Positions 9,027 to 18,086 are shown, counted from the first letter of the stretch. The stretch is DNA of 64,000 nt from VAZQ01 sp046733355 (GCA_046733355.1 JBKPOZ010000028.1:1-64000); one strand, 5' to 3'. Numbers and translations: made by a program. Notes: generated by a model not told the origin, from the sequence alone.

Positions 9027-9770
9027 ATGGCCTGTGCCCTGCGCTTCCGCGATTTGACCTTGGGCTATGATCGCCATCCCGCGGTGCATCATCTTGATGG
9101 CGCCATCGAAACCGGCGCGCTGATGGCAGTCGTCGGTCCGAACGGGGCCGGCAAGTCCACATTATTCAAAGGCATCGTTGGCGCGCTCAAGCCACTTGCC
9201 GGTCGCATCGAATGCGACGGACTCCTGCCGCAGGACATTGGCTATCTGCCCCAGGCGGCGGAAATCGATCGTTCCTTCCCGATCAATGTGTACGACTTCG
9301 TCGCCATGGGGCTTTGGCGCCGCGCCGGCTCCTTCGGCGGCATTGGTTACAAGCGCCGCGCTGACGTGGAACAGGCCCTTGCCGCCGTAGGTCTCACCGG
9401 CTTCGAGGATCGGGCCATTGCCACCCTTTCGGGAGGGCAGATGCAGCGCATGCTGTTTGCCCGGCTCCTCCTGCAGGATGCGCGCGTGATTGTGCTCGAT
9501 GAACCTTTCAATGCTGTCGACGCAAAGACCTCGGCCGATCTCTTTGCGCTTGTGCAGCGTTGGCATGGCGAGCGGCGCACCGTGCTCACCGCCTTGCACG
9601 ATATCGATTTCGTGAAAACGCATTTCCCCGAGACCCTGCTGCTTGCGCGTGAGCCGGTTGCCTGGGGAGCCACGGCAGCAGTGCTGACGGCTGAGAATCT
9701 GCTGACTGCCCGCCGCATGTGCGAGGCCTTCGATGAGCACGCGGCGGAATGCGTCGTCGACGCAGCCTGA
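9027..9770 (+). CDS. znuC: Zinc ABC transporter ATP-binding protein (ZnuC/AztA type)
   Basis: This is the cytoplasmic ATPase of a high-affinity zinc (or manganese) importer. The 247 residues contain Walker A GPNGAGKST, the Q-loop LPQ, the signature LSGGQMQR, Walker B VIVLDEPFNAVD and the switch His in ALHDIDF. The cluster-9 type is supported by the neighbouring eight-helix permease and metal-binding lipocalin-free solute-binding protein. It follows the Zur-like box and His-rich peptide, and the permease gene starts 7 bases after it. Confidence 0.88.
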   Translation: MACALRFRDLTLGYDRHPAVHHLDGAIETGALMAVVGPNGAGKSTLFKGIVGALKPLAGRIECDGLLPQDIGYLPQAAEIDRSFPINVYDFVAMGLWRRAGSFGGIGYKRRADVEQALAAVGLTGFEDRAIATLSGGQMQRMLFARLLLQDARVIVLDEPFNAVDAKTSADLFALVQRWHGERRTVLTALHDIDFVKTHFPETLLLAREPVAWGATAAVLTAENLLTARRMCEAFDEHAAECVVDAA

Positions 9771-9777
9771 AGCCCAA

Positions 9778-10647
9778 ATGCTGCGCAACCTCCTGATAGC
9801 GCCATTTACTGATTTCGAGTTCATGCGCCGGGCGCTTGCCGGCGTGTCGTCGCTCGCGCTCGCTGCGGGTCCGATCGGCGTACTGCTGATGCTGCGCCGC
9901 ATGAGCCTCGTAGGTGACGCTATGGCGCACGCCATCCTGCCCGGCGCAGCCCTTGGTTTTCTCCTTTTCGGCCTGAACCTGTTTGCCATGACGGCCGGCG
10001 GGCTCATTGCCGGATTTATCGTGGCGCTCCTGACCGGCCTTGTCGCGCGGACCACCGAGCTGAAGGAAGACGCAGCGCTCGCCACCTTTTATCTGCTCTC
10101 GCTTGCACTCGGCGTCGCTATCATCTCGGTCAAAGGCACGAATATCGATCTCCTGCATTTCCTGTTCGGGAACGTGCTGGCGCTTGACGATCAAACCTTG
10201 CTGCTCATCGCCTGCAACGCGACGGGCACACTCCTCAGTCTGGCGCTGATCTATCGGCCGCTGGTCATGGAATGCGTCGATCCGGGCTTTATCCGCGCGG
10301 TGAGCCGCAGCGGCGGAGCGGCCCATCTCGCTTTCCTGGCTCTCGTTGTTCTCACGCTGGTGAGCGGTTTTCACGCGCTCGGTACTCTGTTGGCCGTGGG
10401 AATGATGATGCTGCCGGCGGCTATCGGCCGGTTCTGGTCGCGCGACATCAACATAATCCTTCTGCTCGCGACCGCGAGCGGGATTATCGGTGGCTATGCC
10501 GGTTTGCTGCTCTCGTTTCACACCGGGCTTGCATCGGGTCCTGCCATCATTCTGGTGACCGGGTTGCTCTACGTTGTCTCGCTCGTGTTCGGTCCTGCCG
10601 GCGGCCTGGTGCGCCAGCTCTTTCCGGGCAGGCATCTCGAAGCCTGA
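9778..10647 (+). CDS. znuB: Zinc ABC transporter permease (ZnuB/AztB type)
   Basis: This polytopic inner-membrane permease of the ABC-3 family has 289 residues from ATG 9778. The family hallmark LLMLRRMSLVGDAMAHAILPGAALGF is near residue 35. Several hydrophobic helices follow, with the late conserved region HALGTLLAVGMMMLPAA. ATG 9733, which overlaps the ATPase gene and has GAGG upstream, is an alternative, but its 15 extra residues are polar and unlike the family N-terminus. The zinc-binding protein gene follows after 20 bases. Confidence 0.88.
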   Translation: MLRNLLIAPFTDFEFMRRALAGVSSLALAAGPIGVLLMLRRMSLVGDAMAHAILPGAALGFLLFGLNLFAMTAGGLIAGFIVALLTGLVARTTELKEDAALATFYLLSLALGVAIISVKGTNIDLLHFLFGNVLALDDQTLLLIACNATGTLLSLALIYRPLVMECVDPGFIRAVSRSGGAAHLAFLALVVLTLVSGFHALGTLLAVGMMMLPAAIGRFWSRDINIILLLATASGIIGGYAGLLLSFHTGLASGPAIILVTGLLYVVSLVFGPAGGLVRQLFPGRHLEA

Positions 10648-10667
10648 ACGGCTGGAGGAGAGCGGCC

Positions 10668-11576
10668 ATGCTTAACCGTAGAGTTCTCCTCGGCGGTGCC
10701 CTTGCGGCCGTTTCTGCCGGCTGCCCGCGCGCAGAAGATGCGGCGCAAGCCAAGCTCAATGTCATCGCCAGCTTTTCCATCCTGGAAGATTTTGTAAAAA
10801 ATGTCGGTGGCGAGCGTATTGCAAGCACGGCTCTGGTCGGTCCGAACGGCAATGCTCATGTGTATGCGCCGCCACCGGCTGACGCCCGCAAGGTCGCCGA
10901 CGCGCGTCTCGTTTTCGTCAACGGTCTTGGCTTCGAAGGCTGGCTTAATCGACTCGTCAAGGCGTCAGGAACGAAAGCCGCTATCGTGGTCGCGAGCAGC
11001 GGGGTCAAGGCGCTGGAGCGCACCAATGCAAATGATCACGAGCATGGCAAGGCCGATCCCCATGCCTGGCAATCGGTCGCCAATGCCAGGATTTACGTCT
11101 CGAATATCCGTAATGCGCTGGTCGCCACGGATCCGGCATCAAGCGGCGTCTACGATGCGAATGCGGCGCGCTACACGGCACTGCTCGATGCGTTGGAGGG
11201 CGAGGTGAAAGCGGAGATTGCCAAGATACCGGGCGCCCGGCGGCGCGTCATCAGCACCCACGATGCTTTCGGATATTTTGAGGCTGCCTACGGCATCCAT
11301 TTCATCGCGCCGCAAGGCGTCTCCACGGAATCCGAGGCCTCGGCCAGGGATGTCGGGTTGATCATCAGCCAGATCAGGAAACAGAGCATCCCGGCCGTAT
11401 TTCTGGAGAATGTCAGTGATGCCCGGCTCATGCGCCAGATCGCGAGCGAAACCGGCGCGAAGATCGGCGGCATCCTGTACTCGGATGCGCTGACAGATGC
11501 CGACGGTGATGCGCCGACCTATATCGATCTCGTTCGGTATAACGTGAAGCAGCTTGCCGGCGCGCTGCTGGGCTAG
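10668..11576 (+). CDS. znuA: Zinc-binding periplasmic protein (ZnuA/AztC type)
   Basis: This cluster-9 solute-binding protein delivers the metal to the permease. A signal sequence (MLNRRVLLGGALAAVSAG) is followed by the mature protein starting near ASFSILEDFVKNVGG. The metal ligands fit the family: His in GNAHVYAPP, His in KADPHAWQS, His in STHDAFGYF and a late Asp in LYSDAL. A short His/Asp loop (NANDHEHGKADPH) lies just before the second ligand, as in ZnuA, though much shorter than in gammaproteobacteria. ATG 10668 has GGAGGAG at a good distance. Confidence 0.88.
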   Translation: MLNRRVLLGGALAAVSAGCPRAEDAAQAKLNVIASFSILEDFVKNVGGERIASTALVGPNGNAHVYAPPPADARKVADARLVFVNGLGFEGWLNRLVKASGTKAAIVVASSGVKALERTNANDHEHGKADPHAWQSVANARIYVSNIRNALVATDPASSGVYDANAARYTALLDALEGEVKAEIAKIPGARRRVISTHDAFGYFEAAYGIHFIAPQGVSTESEASARDVGLIISQIRKQSIPAVFLENVSDARLMRQIASETGAKIGGILYSDALTDADGDAPTYIDLVRYNVKQLAGALLG

Positions 11577-11859
11577 AGGGGACCACCCGAGCGAGTGTAG
11601 CGAGCGAGTGGTGGTGGAGGGGGTTACAGGTTGGCGTCGGCGGGAGTCACACAATTGGTTCTGCGGGGTTGGCCAGGCTCTTAGGCGCCGTCCGCCATAC
11701 TGTTTTCTGCACGCCCCCTCCAGCGATCCCGGGTTTACCCGGGATCGGCACTTTAAGTGCGCAAATCGGGCAAGCTCGACTTGCGCTTCGTGTCGCTTCG
11801 CTCCACTTCGCGGGGCAGGATAGCGCGTCCTGCTTGCCTGCCGAGACACAGGGCGAAGC

Positions 11860-11939
11860 GCGAAATTCGCATCGTATTCATTGGCCGCAATCTGCCGGAG
11901 CAAGCGATCAGGACAGGTTTTGCCGTCTGCTTGGCGTGA
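11860..11939 (+). pseudogene. 3' remnant of a CobW/COG0523-type GTPase gene
   Basis: The last 26 codons before TGA 11937-11939 read REIRIVFIGRNLPEQAIRTGFAVCLA. This matches the typical C-terminus of COG0523 metallochaperone GTPases (RRQEIVFIGxxLDxxxIxxxLxxCL). No GTPase domain precedes it: the bases back to the znuA stop (11577-11860) contain only a short open frame without Walker motifs. COG0523 genes commonly sit in Zur-regulated operons, so this is probably what is left after deletion of a gene that once followed znuA. The remainder of 11577-12064 shows a repetitive GAGCGAG patch near 11590 and nothing else I can name. Confidence 0.6.
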
Positions 11940-12064
11940 AGCTGTTTATGTCGCAGGATGGATCACTCGTCGGAGGACGCGCGTTCTGGTAGGCGTGAAA
12001 GGTGCGACGCGCGGAGCGGCCGGCAATCAGTAAACGCGCGGAGAGTTGCTTGACGGAAGGGACG

Positions 12065-13144
12065 ATGCAGTCGAACGGAGAGGCGAAGATACTGGATGCC
12101 TTGCATCGTGCGGCTCTCTTCCTCGACCAAAGAATTGGTTTCAATCGAATTGGTGTTGCGCTCAGCGTCACGTTGATTGTGGTTGCCGCATGGGTGCTCT
12201 ACCGGATCTTGCGCACCATCGATGTGCAGGAGGTGGTGGACGCGCTGAAATTGACGGATTGGCGCGATTTCTGGCTGGCTGCTTTGTTCGTCGCCGGCGG
12301 ATATCTCACGCTGACATTCTACGATCTGTTTGCCCTGCGCACGATTGGAAGGGGCGAAGTGCCGTACTGGGCAGCCGCGCTGGCCGGCTTCACCAGCTAT
12401 TCCGTAGGACACAATGTGGGAGCGAGCGTGTTTACAGGCGGCGCCGTTCGCTACCGCGTCTATTCCAGCTGGGGCCTGAACGCGATTGAGGTCGCCAAGC
12501 TGTGTTTTGTCGCCGGGCTGACCTTCTGGCTCGGCAACGCAGCTGTGCTGGGCCTCGGCATTCTTTTCGCTCCGCTCGCTGCGAGCGCGATCGATCAGCT
12601 GCCGGCCTGGCTCAACCGGGCCGCCGCCGTTGTCGATCTCGTGCTGCTCACATTTTATGTGGGATGGGTGTGGCAGCGGCCCCGCGTCGTTGGCCGGAGC
12701 GGCTGGAGCGTTACGCTGCCCGGCGGGCCACTGACGCTGCTGCAGATCGGTATCGGCATCCTCGATCTGAGCTTCTGCGCCCTCGCAATGTACATGCTGC
12801 TCCCCGAGGAGCCGAATATCAGCTTCGTGGCGCTGGCCGTGATCTTTGTCACGGCCACACTGCTCGGGTTTGCCAGCCATGCGCCCGGCGGCATTGGCGT
12901 GTTCGACGCGGCAATGCTTGTAGGCCTGTGGCAGTTCGATCGTGAAGAACTGCTCGCCGGCCTTTTGCTGTTCCGGTTGCTCTACTACGTCGTGCCGTTT
13001 GCAATATCGCTGCTGATTCTCGGGGTGCGGGAGCTGACATTCATGGTGCGAGGCACCCCGACTCCCCCGGTCCCGTCGCTGCCCTCGCTGGTGCCGACCG
13101 ATGTCGTAACCGTCCCGGACACGCCGCCCCACAAGAGGCCGTGA
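12065..13144 (+). CDS. UPF0104 / lysylphosphatidylglycerol-synthase-like membrane protein
   Basis: This polytopic protein has 359 residues from ATG 12065 and resembles the flippase half of MprF (UPF0104 family). Motifs include the GFTSYSVGHNVGASVFTGGAVRYRVY block and, late, SHAPGGIGVFDAAML, both usual for this family. The aminoacyl-transferase half of MprF is absent, so it is probably a lipid or isoprenoid-linked substrate flippase-like protein rather than a lysyl-PG synthase. The C-terminus is a short Pro-rich tail. Upstream in-frame codons from 12002 are basic and unconserved. Confidence 0.8.
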   Translation: MQSNGEAKILDALHRAALFLDQRIGFNRIGVALSVTLIVVAAWVLYRILRTIDVQEVVDALKLTDWRDFWLAALFVAGGYLTLTFYDLFALRTIGRGEVPYWAAALAGFTSYSVGHNVGASVFTGGAVRYRVYSSWGLNAIEVAKLCFVAGLTFWLGNAAVLGLGILFAPLAASAIDQLPAWLNRAAAVVDLVLLTFYVGWVWQRPRVVGRSGWSVTLPGGPLTLLQIGIGILDLSFCALAMYMLLPEEPNISFVALAVIFVTATLLGFASHAPGGIGVFDAAMLVGLWQFDREELLAGLLLFRLLYYVVPFAISLLILGVRELTFMVRGTPTPPVPSLPSLVPTDVVTVPDTPPHKRP

Positions 13145-13152
13145 GGCTCGGG

Positions 13153-13392
13153 CTAATCGCTGCCGGGACTCGCACCATTCGGTTCGGCGTCTTCGGCCGC
13201 CGCGTTCAGGCTCCGCGCCAGCGAACGCGCTAACGAAGCGGACATGCGCAATCGGACCAGATTGCCGGGTGGGGAATGCCAGTCATCGAGAGCTTGCAGC
13301 ATCACCTCGACCATACCGTTGGCGGCGCGCGCCGAGCCGGTTTCGGCCAAACCCAAGTCATGCGGCGGAAGACCCCGGAAACTGATGACCAT
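13153..13392 (-). CDS. Small hypothetical protein, 79 residues
   Basis: The frame runs MVISFRGLPPHDLGL to NGASPGSD. It has a balanced composition and contains a motif that looks conserved (LDDWHSPPGNLVRLRMSASLARSLA), a possible beta-hairpin followed by an amphipathic helix. No signal peptide or membrane segment is seen. It is convergent with the UPF0104 gene (8-base gap) and divergent from the glycosyltransferase gene. I do not recognise a family. Confidence 0.5.
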   Translation of the reverse strand: MVISFRGLPPHDLGLAETGSARAANGMVEVMLQALDDWHSPPGNLVRLRMSASLARSLARSLNAAAEDAEPNGASPGSD

Positions 13393-13545
13393 CGTGCGGC
13401 CCTGTGTTGCGAGGACGTGAGCTTATCCGGACTGGTCCTTCGTGTCATATCGGTCGCCCGTGAGTGCGGCGCGCGACGTGCATCTGCGCACTGAATTTCG
13501 CCACGCCGGCGCGATAGCTGCCTGCACGGTTCTGTGGGAATTTGC

Positions 13546-14766
13546 ATGCGCATCGCGGTGTGTGACTATGCGGGGCATGCCTATGCGGTGCAGTTGAGTC
13601 GCGAGTTCGCGCGACGCGGTCATTCGGTTCGGCACCTGCATTTTGCCGAGTTCCAGGCCCCGAAAGGGGAGCTGCGTCTGCGCGCAGACGATCCCGAGGC
13701 GCTCGAAATCGTACCCGTGTCCCTTGGCAGGCCGTTCGCCAAGTACTCTTTCATTGCTCGTCGCCGTCAGGAAATCGAGATTGGCAAGCGCATTGGCGCA
13801 CGCGTCCTAGAATTCACGCCCGATGTTGTTCTCGGCAATCTGCCGCTGGTCGCCCTTGCCCAGGTTCTTGCGGCCTGCAGGTCCGCAAAAACGCCATTCG
13901 TATTCTGGCAGCAGGACATCTATTCCACCGCAATCGTCGAGCTGCTCGGCCGCAAATTCGGCATCCTCGGGCGCACAGTGGGTCTCTACTATCGGCGCAT
14001 GGAGCGAAGCGCGCTTTCCGCGAGCGCTGCCGTGATCGTGATCGCAGACGACTTTCTCGGTGCCATTGCGCGCGATTTCCGGCTGGGCACGGGCAACGTT
14101 CATGTCATCGAGAACTGGGCTCCGCTTGCGGAAATCAGCCAGCGGCCGAAAGCAAACGCGTGGGCAGTTGCACAGCAACTCGCCGACAAGAAGGTTGTAC
14201 TCTATACCGGCACCCTCGGCCTGAAGCATGATCGGGGCCGCATCCTTGCGCTTGCGCGAGCCCTGCGATCGAGGCCGAATGCGATCATCGTCGTCGCTTC
14301 CGAAGGGCCCTCCGCCGATTGGCTGGCGCGCGAGGCCGAGAAGATCGGTCTTCACAATCTGCGCGTGCTCCCGTTTCAGCCGTTCGAGCGCTACGCCGAT
14401 GTGCTGGGCAGCGCCGATGTGCTGATCGCGATGCTGCAACCGGAGGCGGGGCGCTTTTCCGTCCCCTCCAAGATCCTGAGCTATCTCTGCGCAGGACGGC
14501 CGATCGTGCTCTCCGCGCCGCCCGAGAACCTGGCGTCTCGAACGTTGTCGAAATCCGGCGCCGGAATTGCAGTAGCCCCGAACGATGCGGACGGCTTTAT
14601 TGCAGCGGTGCAGGCCTATCTCGCCGACGCCGAGGCGCGCGCGGGTGCCGGCCGCAATGGACGCGCCTATGCCGAGCGGAATTTCGATATCCGCAGCATC
14701 GCGGATCGCTTCGAAAGCGTGCTGGCGAGCGCGATCGAGCGCAACGCCGCCGGCGGCGCGAGTTAA
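13546..14766 (+). CDS. Family 4-like glycosyltransferase (GT-B fold)
   Basis: This 406-residue protein is laid out as a GT-B enzyme. The N-terminal Rossmann half has a Gly/His motif (DYAGHAYAVQLSREFARRGHSV). The C-terminal half has the nucleotide-sugar region with VLYTGTLGLKHD, LPFQPFERYADVLGSADVLI and the family Glu-rich donor region PSKILSYLCAGRPIVLSAP. It probably builds a surface polysaccharide. ATG 13546 (MRIAVCDYAG) is preferred over 13534. The next two genes run in the same direction and may be co-transcribed. Confidence 0.85.
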   Translation: MRIAVCDYAGHAYAVQLSREFARRGHSVRHLHFAEFQAPKGELRLRADDPEALEIVPVSLGRPFAKYSFIARRRQEIEIGKRIGARVLEFTPDVVLGNLPLVALAQVLAACRSAKTPFVFWQQDIYSTAIVELLGRKFGILGRTVGLYYRRMERSALSASAAVIVIADDFLGAIARDFRLGTGNVHVIENWAPLAEISQRPKANAWAVAQQLADKKVVLYTGTLGLKHDRGRILALARALRSRPNAIIVVASEGPSADWLAREAEKIGLHNLRVLPFQPFERYADVLGSADVLIAMLQPEAGRFSVPSKILSYLCAGRPIVLSAPPENLASRTLSKSGAGIAVAPNDADGFIAAVQAYLADAEARAGAGRNGRAYAERNFDIRSIADRFESVLASAIERNAAGGAS

Positions 14767-14852
14767 GCACGAAATCATCAGGGTTAATGAAATCCTGCGC
14801 GGTTGCGTTAAGTTGGAGCAGATGCGGCCGCTACAGCGCAGGAGTACGCGCG

Positions 14853-15320
14853 ATGATGCGAACTGCGGCCATTTTTCTTGCCATCACACGTATGGGCGTC
14901 CTCCCCTCGGTGAGTGACAGTAGCGGACGTCCGTTTGCCGGGAACCGGGCCATGCCGTTCCATCCAGCCGTTGGCGTGCCGCGACCTGTTACGGTCGCGC
15001 CGCGCGCGGGATTGCACGCCCGGTCCGGCGGCCACCTGCATCCACATCGGCTGCGACATCGGGGCTCTGGTTTCGGGCTGTGGCCCTCATACGACGGGTA
15101 TTATCCTCCGGAGAGCTATACGGCTCCGTATGCCGAGCCGCCGTACTTGCCTTCCGAGGGGGCTGCGCCGGTTTATCAGCCGCACGCATACCCGCCCTCG
15201 GAGCCGGCTGCCGAGATCAAGGTGATCAATGTGATCCCCTATCGGCCCGGCTGCGATACGCAAATCGAGTTGCCCTGGAAAGAGGGGTCGGAAAAAACCA
15301 TCAGGATTGTGCGCTGCTAG
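14853..15320 (+). CDS. Hypothetical exported protein with C-terminal CxTQ...IVRC motif
   Basis: The 155 residues start MMRTAAIFLAITRMGVLPSVS, a weak signal-peptide-like segment. A Pro/Tyr-rich low-complexity middle (PPESYTAPYAEPPYLPSEG) follows. It ends in a compact block with two Cys (GCDTQIELPWKEGSEKTIRIVRC), a layout common in short secreted proteins of Bradyrhizobium relatives, where the two Cys may form a disulfide. GGAG lies at a fair distance from ATG 14853; ATG 14856 is an alternative. The function is unknown. Confidence 0.6.
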   Translation: MMRTAAIFLAITRMGVLPSVSDSSGRPFAGNRAMPFHPAVGVPRPVTVAPRAGLHARSGGHLHPHRLRHRGSGFGLWPSYDGYYPPESYTAPYAEPPYLPSEGAAPVYQPHAYPPSEPAAEIKVINVIPYRPGCDTQIELPWKEGSEKTIRIVRC

Positions 15321-16072
15321 ACACCAATCGATCGGTTTATCAGGCAGAACGGGTCGTCAGGGAATATGCGCTCGCCGCCGATAGCGAGCTGACGCCGCAG
15401 GAAAAACTTTGTGTAGCTTGCGTGCCGGAGGCGCAACGCGGCTCCGTGCTCGACATCGGCATTGGCGCAGGGCGCACGCTGCGGCCGCTTGCGCGGATGT
15501 TCCGGCGCTATACCGGGATTGACTATTCAGGGCCCATGATCGACGAGGCGCTTCGCCGGTTTCCTGGCCATGATCTACGCGTGCTGGACGCAAGAAGACT
15601 CGACGTCACCGATGCATTCGATTGCGTGTTTTTTTCGTACAACGGGATCGACTATATGCCCTGCGAGCAACGCGAGCTGGTGCTCAAGCGCATTTGCACA
15701 GCGCTGCACTCGGGCGGCCTGTTCATTTTCTCTACGCACAACCTGCGCCACGAACGGACTGCAGCCTGGATCAACAACTTTCTCGTGGAAGAAATGCGCC
15801 CTCTGCGGCTCGACAAGAGGTCGGCAGACATCCTGCGCGGACGCGGCATCAATTTCTGGCGGCAGCGTGAACATCGGGAAGCAGGGTTCGCCTATGTCAA
15901 CGATCCGGCGCACCGATTTTCCGTGCTCACCACGTACGTCGATATCAACCGGCAGATAGGCGCCCTGGAGCGGGCCGGCTTTTCCACGCTGGCGACGATC
16001 GGCAACACACAGGAGACGCCTGGTTTCGATGAACAGGACTGTTGGGTCTACATCGTAGCGCAGCGCTGCTGA
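15314..16072 (+). CDS. SAM-dependent class I methyltransferase (start uncertain)
   Basis: The class I fold is clear: motif I VLDIGIGAGRTLRPLA, then the acidic residue in YTGIDYSGPMIDEA, LDARRLDVTD, and DCVFFSYNGIDYM as motif IV. The conserved N-terminal helix VYQAERVVREYA lies upstream of motif I, but no ATG, GTG or TTG occurs in frame between it and the stop of the previous gene. CTG 15314 is the nearest candidate and would overlap that stop; GTG 15422 would cut off the helix. The substrate is unknown, perhaps a glycan given the neighbours. Its 3' end overlaps the convergent CelD-like gene by 25 bases. Confidence 0.75.
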   Translation: MLDTNRSVYQAERVVREYALAADSELTPQEKLCVACVPEAQRGSVLDIGIGAGRTLRPLARMFRRYTGIDYSGPMIDEALRRFPGHDLRVLDARRLDVTDAFDCVFFSYNGIDYMPCEQRELVLKRICTALHSGGLFIFSTHNLRHERTAAWINNFLVEEMRPLRLDKRSADILRGRGINFWRQREHREAGFAYVNDPAHRFSVLTTYVDINRQIGALERAGFSTLATIGNTQETPGFDEQDCWVYIVAQRC

Positions 16073-17313
16073 TCCACGTTCGGCACGGAAACGAAGCGCC
16101 GCCGGCGCCAGAAAACTGATGCAAGCCCTGCGAGCGGGCGTGGCAAATTGCGCCCCACCCGTTTCGCCCACAGCCGGCCCGACGCAACCCAGAGCCGCAA
16201 GTACAATCCGCCGGCACGGCTCAGAGGTACTGCCCAATCCGCGACTTCGGCGAGGTCGTCGGCCCAGGCCAGCTTGTACGCATCGGCGGGGGCCAGCAGA
16301 TCAAATCTCGCAAATCCATTTTCGTGCGCAGTACGGATGGAATATTCGGCCAGCAGAACGCCGGCCCCGCACTTTTCCAGCTCGACCGTGTACGCAATGA
16401 TGTCACCGAACACATGATCCTTGCACACGAAAGAGATATCGATGGCGATCGGCCTGCCGTTGCAGCGCATGGCTGAAACGCGCATGCTGGGAGAGCGCGC
16501 GGGAGCAAGGGCAACGGCCTGCAGGAAGCGGTCGAGGCGGGCATCCTGCAGAGTGGGCGAAATAAGGCCGCGGTGAGCAAGCCATGCGCGCTTGAGCGCC
16601 AGCGCATGCTCGACGAGATCATGCGCTGCGGTCCCGCAGCCGTGCTGCTCGAATGTAATCGTTCCCAACTCCTGCAAACGACGCAAATGGCGCCGCCAAT
16701 TCGACCGGCTCTTCGCCGAGTAGCGCTCCTGGAATGTTCTGCCGTCTTTTGCGCCGGCTAGCTCGACATACGGCGCTGCGGAAGAGCCGGTCGCGAACGC
16801 GCCCACTGCAGAGAGCAATGAGTGAACGGCTGCATCGCTGCGGATCTTGCGCAGATCGATAACATCGGCACCGAGGCTTTGTATGAAATCCCAGCTGTCA
16901 CGTAGAAAGTCGAGTTCACCGTTCTCGATCAGGACATCGCCATACTGCAGGAGTGGTTCGCCCATCCAGGCGATGCGTCTGATGCCGCCCGCGCGCGCAC
17001 ACACGAGCGGCCATATGAGAACGAGGCGACCACCTCTTCGACCGACGACGATGCACATCCGGGTGCGGCCGTCAAAGTAGTGATTGGCCCAATGCCGCAG
17101 CCAGTCATAGCTCTGAAAGATCTGGCACGGCCGGCCTGCACACTCAAACAGTGCGTTCCACTCCAGCTCAAGCGCGTCGAACTCGGATTTGCTCGAGATC
17201 AGCGCAACCTCGGCCGGCAATGCGTGCAACCCGGACGCACTCGCGCCCGCCGAGCTTGGGAAATGCGGTGTTGGTCGAGCTTGAGGTAGCAATTGCATTG
17301 CCGGCGCGACCAT
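16048..17313 (-). CDS. CelD/BcsL-like GNAT acetyltransferase
   Basis: This 421-residue protein of the COG5653 type has two GNAT-like halves. Visible landmarks are the N-terminal segment FDALELEWNALFE...PCQIFQSYDWLRHW and the later acetyltransferase half with RSNWRRHLRRLQELG, GRPIAIDISFVCKDHVFGDIIAY and FDLLAPADAYKLAWAD. Members are found in exopolysaccharide and cellulose loci and are thought to acylate sugars or lipids. Its place beside glycosyltransferase, methyltransferase and UDP-glucose dehydrogenase genes fits a surface-glycan role. The start is ATG 17313; no strong ribosome site was identified. Confidence 0.75.
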   Translation of the reverse strand: MVAPAMQLLPQARPTPHFPSSAGASASGLHALPAEVALISSKSEFDALELEWNALFECAGRPCQIFQSYDWLRHWANHYFDGRTRMCIVVGRRGGRLVLIWPLVCARAGGIRRIAWMGEPLLQYGDVLIENGELDFLRDSWDFIQSLGADVIDLRKIRSDAAVHSLLSAVGAFATGSSAAPYVELAGAKDGRTFQERYSAKSRSNWRRHLRRLQELGTITFEQHGCGTAAHDLVEHALALKRAWLAHRGLISPTLQDARLDRFLQAVALAPARSPSMRVSAMRCNGRPIAIDISFVCKDHVFGDIIAYTVELEKCGAGVLLAEYSIRTAHENGFARFDLLAPADAYKLAWADDLAEVADWAVPLSRAGGLYLRLWVASGRLWAKRVGRNLPRPLAGLASVFWRRRRFVSVPNVDQQRCATM

Positions 17314-17430
17314 CGAAGTAAAGCTTTGTTCACTAAACAGTGGCTATCAAGTCTGATTGCGCTGGCATCATGGAGAGACAAGATACGCGAAAATTATGAA
17401 TGCCCTTCGAAGGGGCTCCCGTTCCTGACG

Positions 17431-18086
17431 ATGCAGCAGTTGTGCGATGCAGGCTTCACAGCTGTGGCGCCTGCGGGACTCATCCGTAGTTACCAAATAA
17501 TTGCGGACTGGGTACGCACGTTCCTGATGCGCGAGCATCCGGATCTCGGCCGCTCCGGAGATGTTTGCCCTTTCACCACGCAGGCGGTTCGCCTCGACAC
17601 TGTGCGCATCAGCATGTGTGCCGCGACGAGCGTGGATATTTCTGTTCTAAAAGCTGCCATGCGGCGCGCTCTTCGGGAATTTGCGGCGATTCCCTGCCGG
17701 CAATCGATGCGCCATTTTAGAGCCGTGATCGTTGGTTTCCCCAACATAAACGATGCGAGCGGGCTTGCGGCGCTGAAGAAGGTGCAAAAGCAACTGAATC
17801 TCTACTGCCTGCTACGCGGCATCATGATCGCCAGATTCCATCCTGAAGCAGACGACCCTGGTTTATGGAATCCGCAGTTCAGGCCGTTGCGCGCCCCGAT
17901 CCCGATGTCGTCATTCGCCAGCTGGTGGAGAACGATGCGCCTTTTGCGCTGCGCCATCCGTTGCTTCTGCCCACCTATGTGGCGAGGTTCAGCCGCGCCG
18001 GAGCGGCACGGCTGTTGCTTGATGACCAGAGGCCAATCGCCCCATCAGGCTTGAGGGACGCCCCCAAGCGATTAATTCCTCGTTAG
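17431..18086 (+). pseudogene. DUF6875-type protein with a frame break near 17,910
   Basis: From ATG 17431 the frame gives a protein with IRSYQIIADWVRTFLMREHPDLGRSGDVCPFT and later RGIMIARFHPEADDPGLWNPQFRPLRAPIPM. The expected continuation (VVIRQLVENDAPFALRHPLLLPTYVARF) appears in another frame from about 17,910 and ends at 18,086. One missing base at the junction explains this. The intact product would be about 218 residues. I think it belongs to DUF6875, based on the FRPLRAPIP and IRQLVENDAPF motifs; the family function is unknown. Either the gene is broken or the assembly lacks one base. Confidence 0.6.

Noticed and set aside
11577..11620. Possible terminator after znuA
   Set aside because: The GAGCGAG patch is a direct repeat with only four pairing bases at its edges and no T-run, so a terminator cannot be supported.
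13807..14778. Long minus-strand frame opposite the glycosyltransferase
   Set aside because: It is a shadow of the GC-rich coding strand; the plus-strand frame has clear GT-B motifs and the minus product has none.
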